Assembly: GCA_963814915.1 (NCBI GenBank)
Contig: CAWFEI010000010.1
Span: forward strand, 121,432 to 185,431
Reading direction: 5' to 3'
DNA length: 64,000 nucleotides
From: VRUE01 sp963814915
GTDB lineage: Bacteria; Actinomycetota; Thermoleophilia; Solirubrobacterales; 70-9
The position numbers and the translations under genes were made by a program. Numbering within the stretch: position 1 is the stretch's first letter; every line of letters starts with the position of its first letter. This document shows, piece after piece, positions 62,519-64,000 of this stretch. Under the pieces are notes generated by a model. It ran no database searches and was not told the origin of the DNA. It saw only the letters and a program-made list of their open reading frames with translations.

Positions 62519-63886
62519 ATGCGCTTGCCGACGCTGATGGCGAGATCGGCCGACGGCGCTCGTGCGCTGGCTATGCTCGACACCATGCGAGCGTTGCCGG
62601 GCCGTCCACAGGACGAGACAAGCCGCGCCCTGACCCGGGAGGAGATGCCCGGCGACCGGGCGCGCCGCATCCTGGAGGCGACCGCGGAGCTGGTCGGCGA
62701 ACACGGCTACTCGGGCTTCAAAATCGAGGACCTGATCCGCCGCGCGGGAGTCGGCCTGCCCACCGTCCGCAAGCGCTTCGGCGACAAGCGAGGCTGCTAC
62801 CTGGCGCTGCTCGATTGTGCCGCCGAGGAGGCCGAGAGCAAGTGCCGCGAGGGCTTCGAGGCTCAGCGCGGACGGCAGGCGGCGAAGCGGGCGGCGGCGA
62901 TCGAGGGGCTGTTCGAGTCGGCAGCCGCGAATCCGGCCACCGCGCGGGCGTGCCTGATCGAGCCGTTCGCGGCCGGCCCGGAGGCGATCGAGCGCTATCG
63001 GAAAGCGCTGACGGAGATCGCAAGAGTCCTGCAGCAGGGGCGCACGCCGGGGAGCGCGCGCTCCGGAGCGGCCAAGGCGCTGGAGGAGGAGCTGATCGCG
63101 GGACCGCCGCGGTGTGGCTACCCGCTGGGTGTCTGCTGGACGAAGAAGCCGAGCGGATTGGGAAGTCGGCAGGGCGAGTCGCCGAGTTCGTCGGCGCACT
63201 ACAGGTCGGTGGCGGGAAACGGGACAAGCGCCGGACGGGCCCGCGAGCCGGTAAACGGGCGCCGACCGGCAATGAGAGGCGGGACGAGCGCGATGACGAA
63301 GCGGCGCCTGGGCCGCTGCCAGCCGGCAGACACAGGCTGCCGCATGCGGCGGTGAAGCGCAGCCAGCGAGAGCGCCTGCTCGCCGGTGTGGCGAGCGCCG
63401 CCACCGCAAAGGGCTATCCGGCCCTCACGGTCAGCGATGTCATCGACGAGGCGAGGGTCTCCCGCCGCGTCTTCTATGAACTGTTCGAGGACAAGAAAGT
63501 GATTCCTGGCGGCCTGGGAGGTCGTCGCCGCGCACGTCGGGCAGCTTGCTGCAGGCGCCGCGGCGAGCGAGGAAGGCGATCCACCTCGGCAGGTGATTGC
63601 GGCGCTAGGCGCGGTGCTCGACTTTCTCGCCACCGAACCCGAGCTGGCGCGATTCTGCCTGGTCGAGGGCCTGGCCGCGGGAGTGGTAGGGGTAGAGCAC
63701 TACCGGGAGGCGGTCGGTCAGTTTGCGGCCGCGTTGAGGGAGACCGGCGCGGCGATCGGCTCGCCCCCGGAGGGGACCGAGGAGCTGTTGCTGGGAGCGC
63801 TCGCCATGGCGCTGAGCCTCCGCATCGCAACGGAAGGGTCCGGACAGCTGCCGAAGCTCGCACCCGCGCTCGGAAGCTCCTGCTAG
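62519..63886 (+). CDS. tandem double-TetR regulator, two frameshifts
   Basis: First TetR domain: RARRILEATAELVGEHGYSGFKIEDLIRRAGVGLPTVRKRFGDKRGCYLALL. A shift near 63105 leads to WLPAGCLLDEEAERIGKSAGRVAEFVGALQ and a basic linker of ~60 residues. The second TetR domain is RSQRERLLAGVASAATAKGYPALTVSDVIDEARVSRRVFYELFEDKK, and after a shift near 63505 it ends with LGAVLDFLATEPELARFCLVEGLAAG and stop 63884. One polypeptide with two TetR units would bind DNA as a pseudo-dimer. The start is uncertain (several ATG up to ~62585). 62299-62518 and 63887-64000 show no gene. Confidence 0.65.
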
Positions 63887-64000
63887 TTCCTCCTCGGGGC
63901 GGCGGAGGCGATGCGGGTGTTCGGGCTTTGTCAGTAGGCGGACTGGCGAAGCGGTCCGGTGGCCAGGGCACCCAGTAGTCCATCATCCCGCGGCGAGCGA

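Overview
The window is very GC-rich, uses GTG/TTG starts freely and packs genes with 4-base start/stop overlaps. It also carries protein types common in Actinobacteria: ECF41 sigma with its oxidoreductase, hydrolase-adenylate cyclase fusions, LexA-type CGAAC-N4-GTTCG box with imuB/dnaE2, large secreted NHL proteins with basic C-terminal tails. The best guess is a Thermoleophilia/Solirubrobacterales-like actinobacterium. This is inferred from gene content only; no rRNA or intact tRNA is present.

1-34 kb reads like ordinary chromosome with essentially intact frames. It holds a hemerythrin / membrane protein / Cys-containing regulator operon (1-2.06 kb), a MacB-like ABC exporter, a Fic protein, a GT2 synthase, a YraQ-like permease, and a desaturase with its ferredoxin-type reductase and a MerR regulator (9.4-12.6 kb). 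Next come secreted NHL and GH64-like proteins, SprT, ZIP, SulP, an O-methyltransferase, NlpC/P60, CsbD, a VWA protein and a DEAD helicase. An ECF41 sigma operon has its own matching promoter (23.7-25.8 kb). HipBA, a hydrolase-cyclase fusion, a flavoprotein, a DrrAB-like ABC exporter and a DHA2 MFS pump follow.

34.6-53.7 kb is accessory in character. A LexA-controlled mutasome is damaged: ImuB lacks its polymerase half, a two-gene DUF6883/DUF4926-like islet sits between imuB and the DUF6504 gene, and dnaE2 is broken by several frameshifts and a short insertion with a stop. Around it are many small toxin-antitoxin-like pairs: nucleotidyltransferase/small protein, RelE, HEPN/MNT, Fic, MazF. There are also two nearly identical TetR genes, a nucleotidyltransferase remnant and a family of structured intergenic repeats placed in front of membrane-anchored or lipoprotein genes. 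Two antitoxins share the same N-terminus and the same -10 element but have different C-termini and different toxins.

53.7-64 kb is a block of large secreted proteins on the minus strand (repeat protein, NHL protein, collagen-like protein, Ala/Pro-rich protein) followed by a tandem double-TetR regulator. Almost every long gene after 34.6 kb needs one or more frameshifts to read through, whereas the first 34 kb needs none. This may be local sequence error or real decay, and coordinates of those genes are given as full spans.
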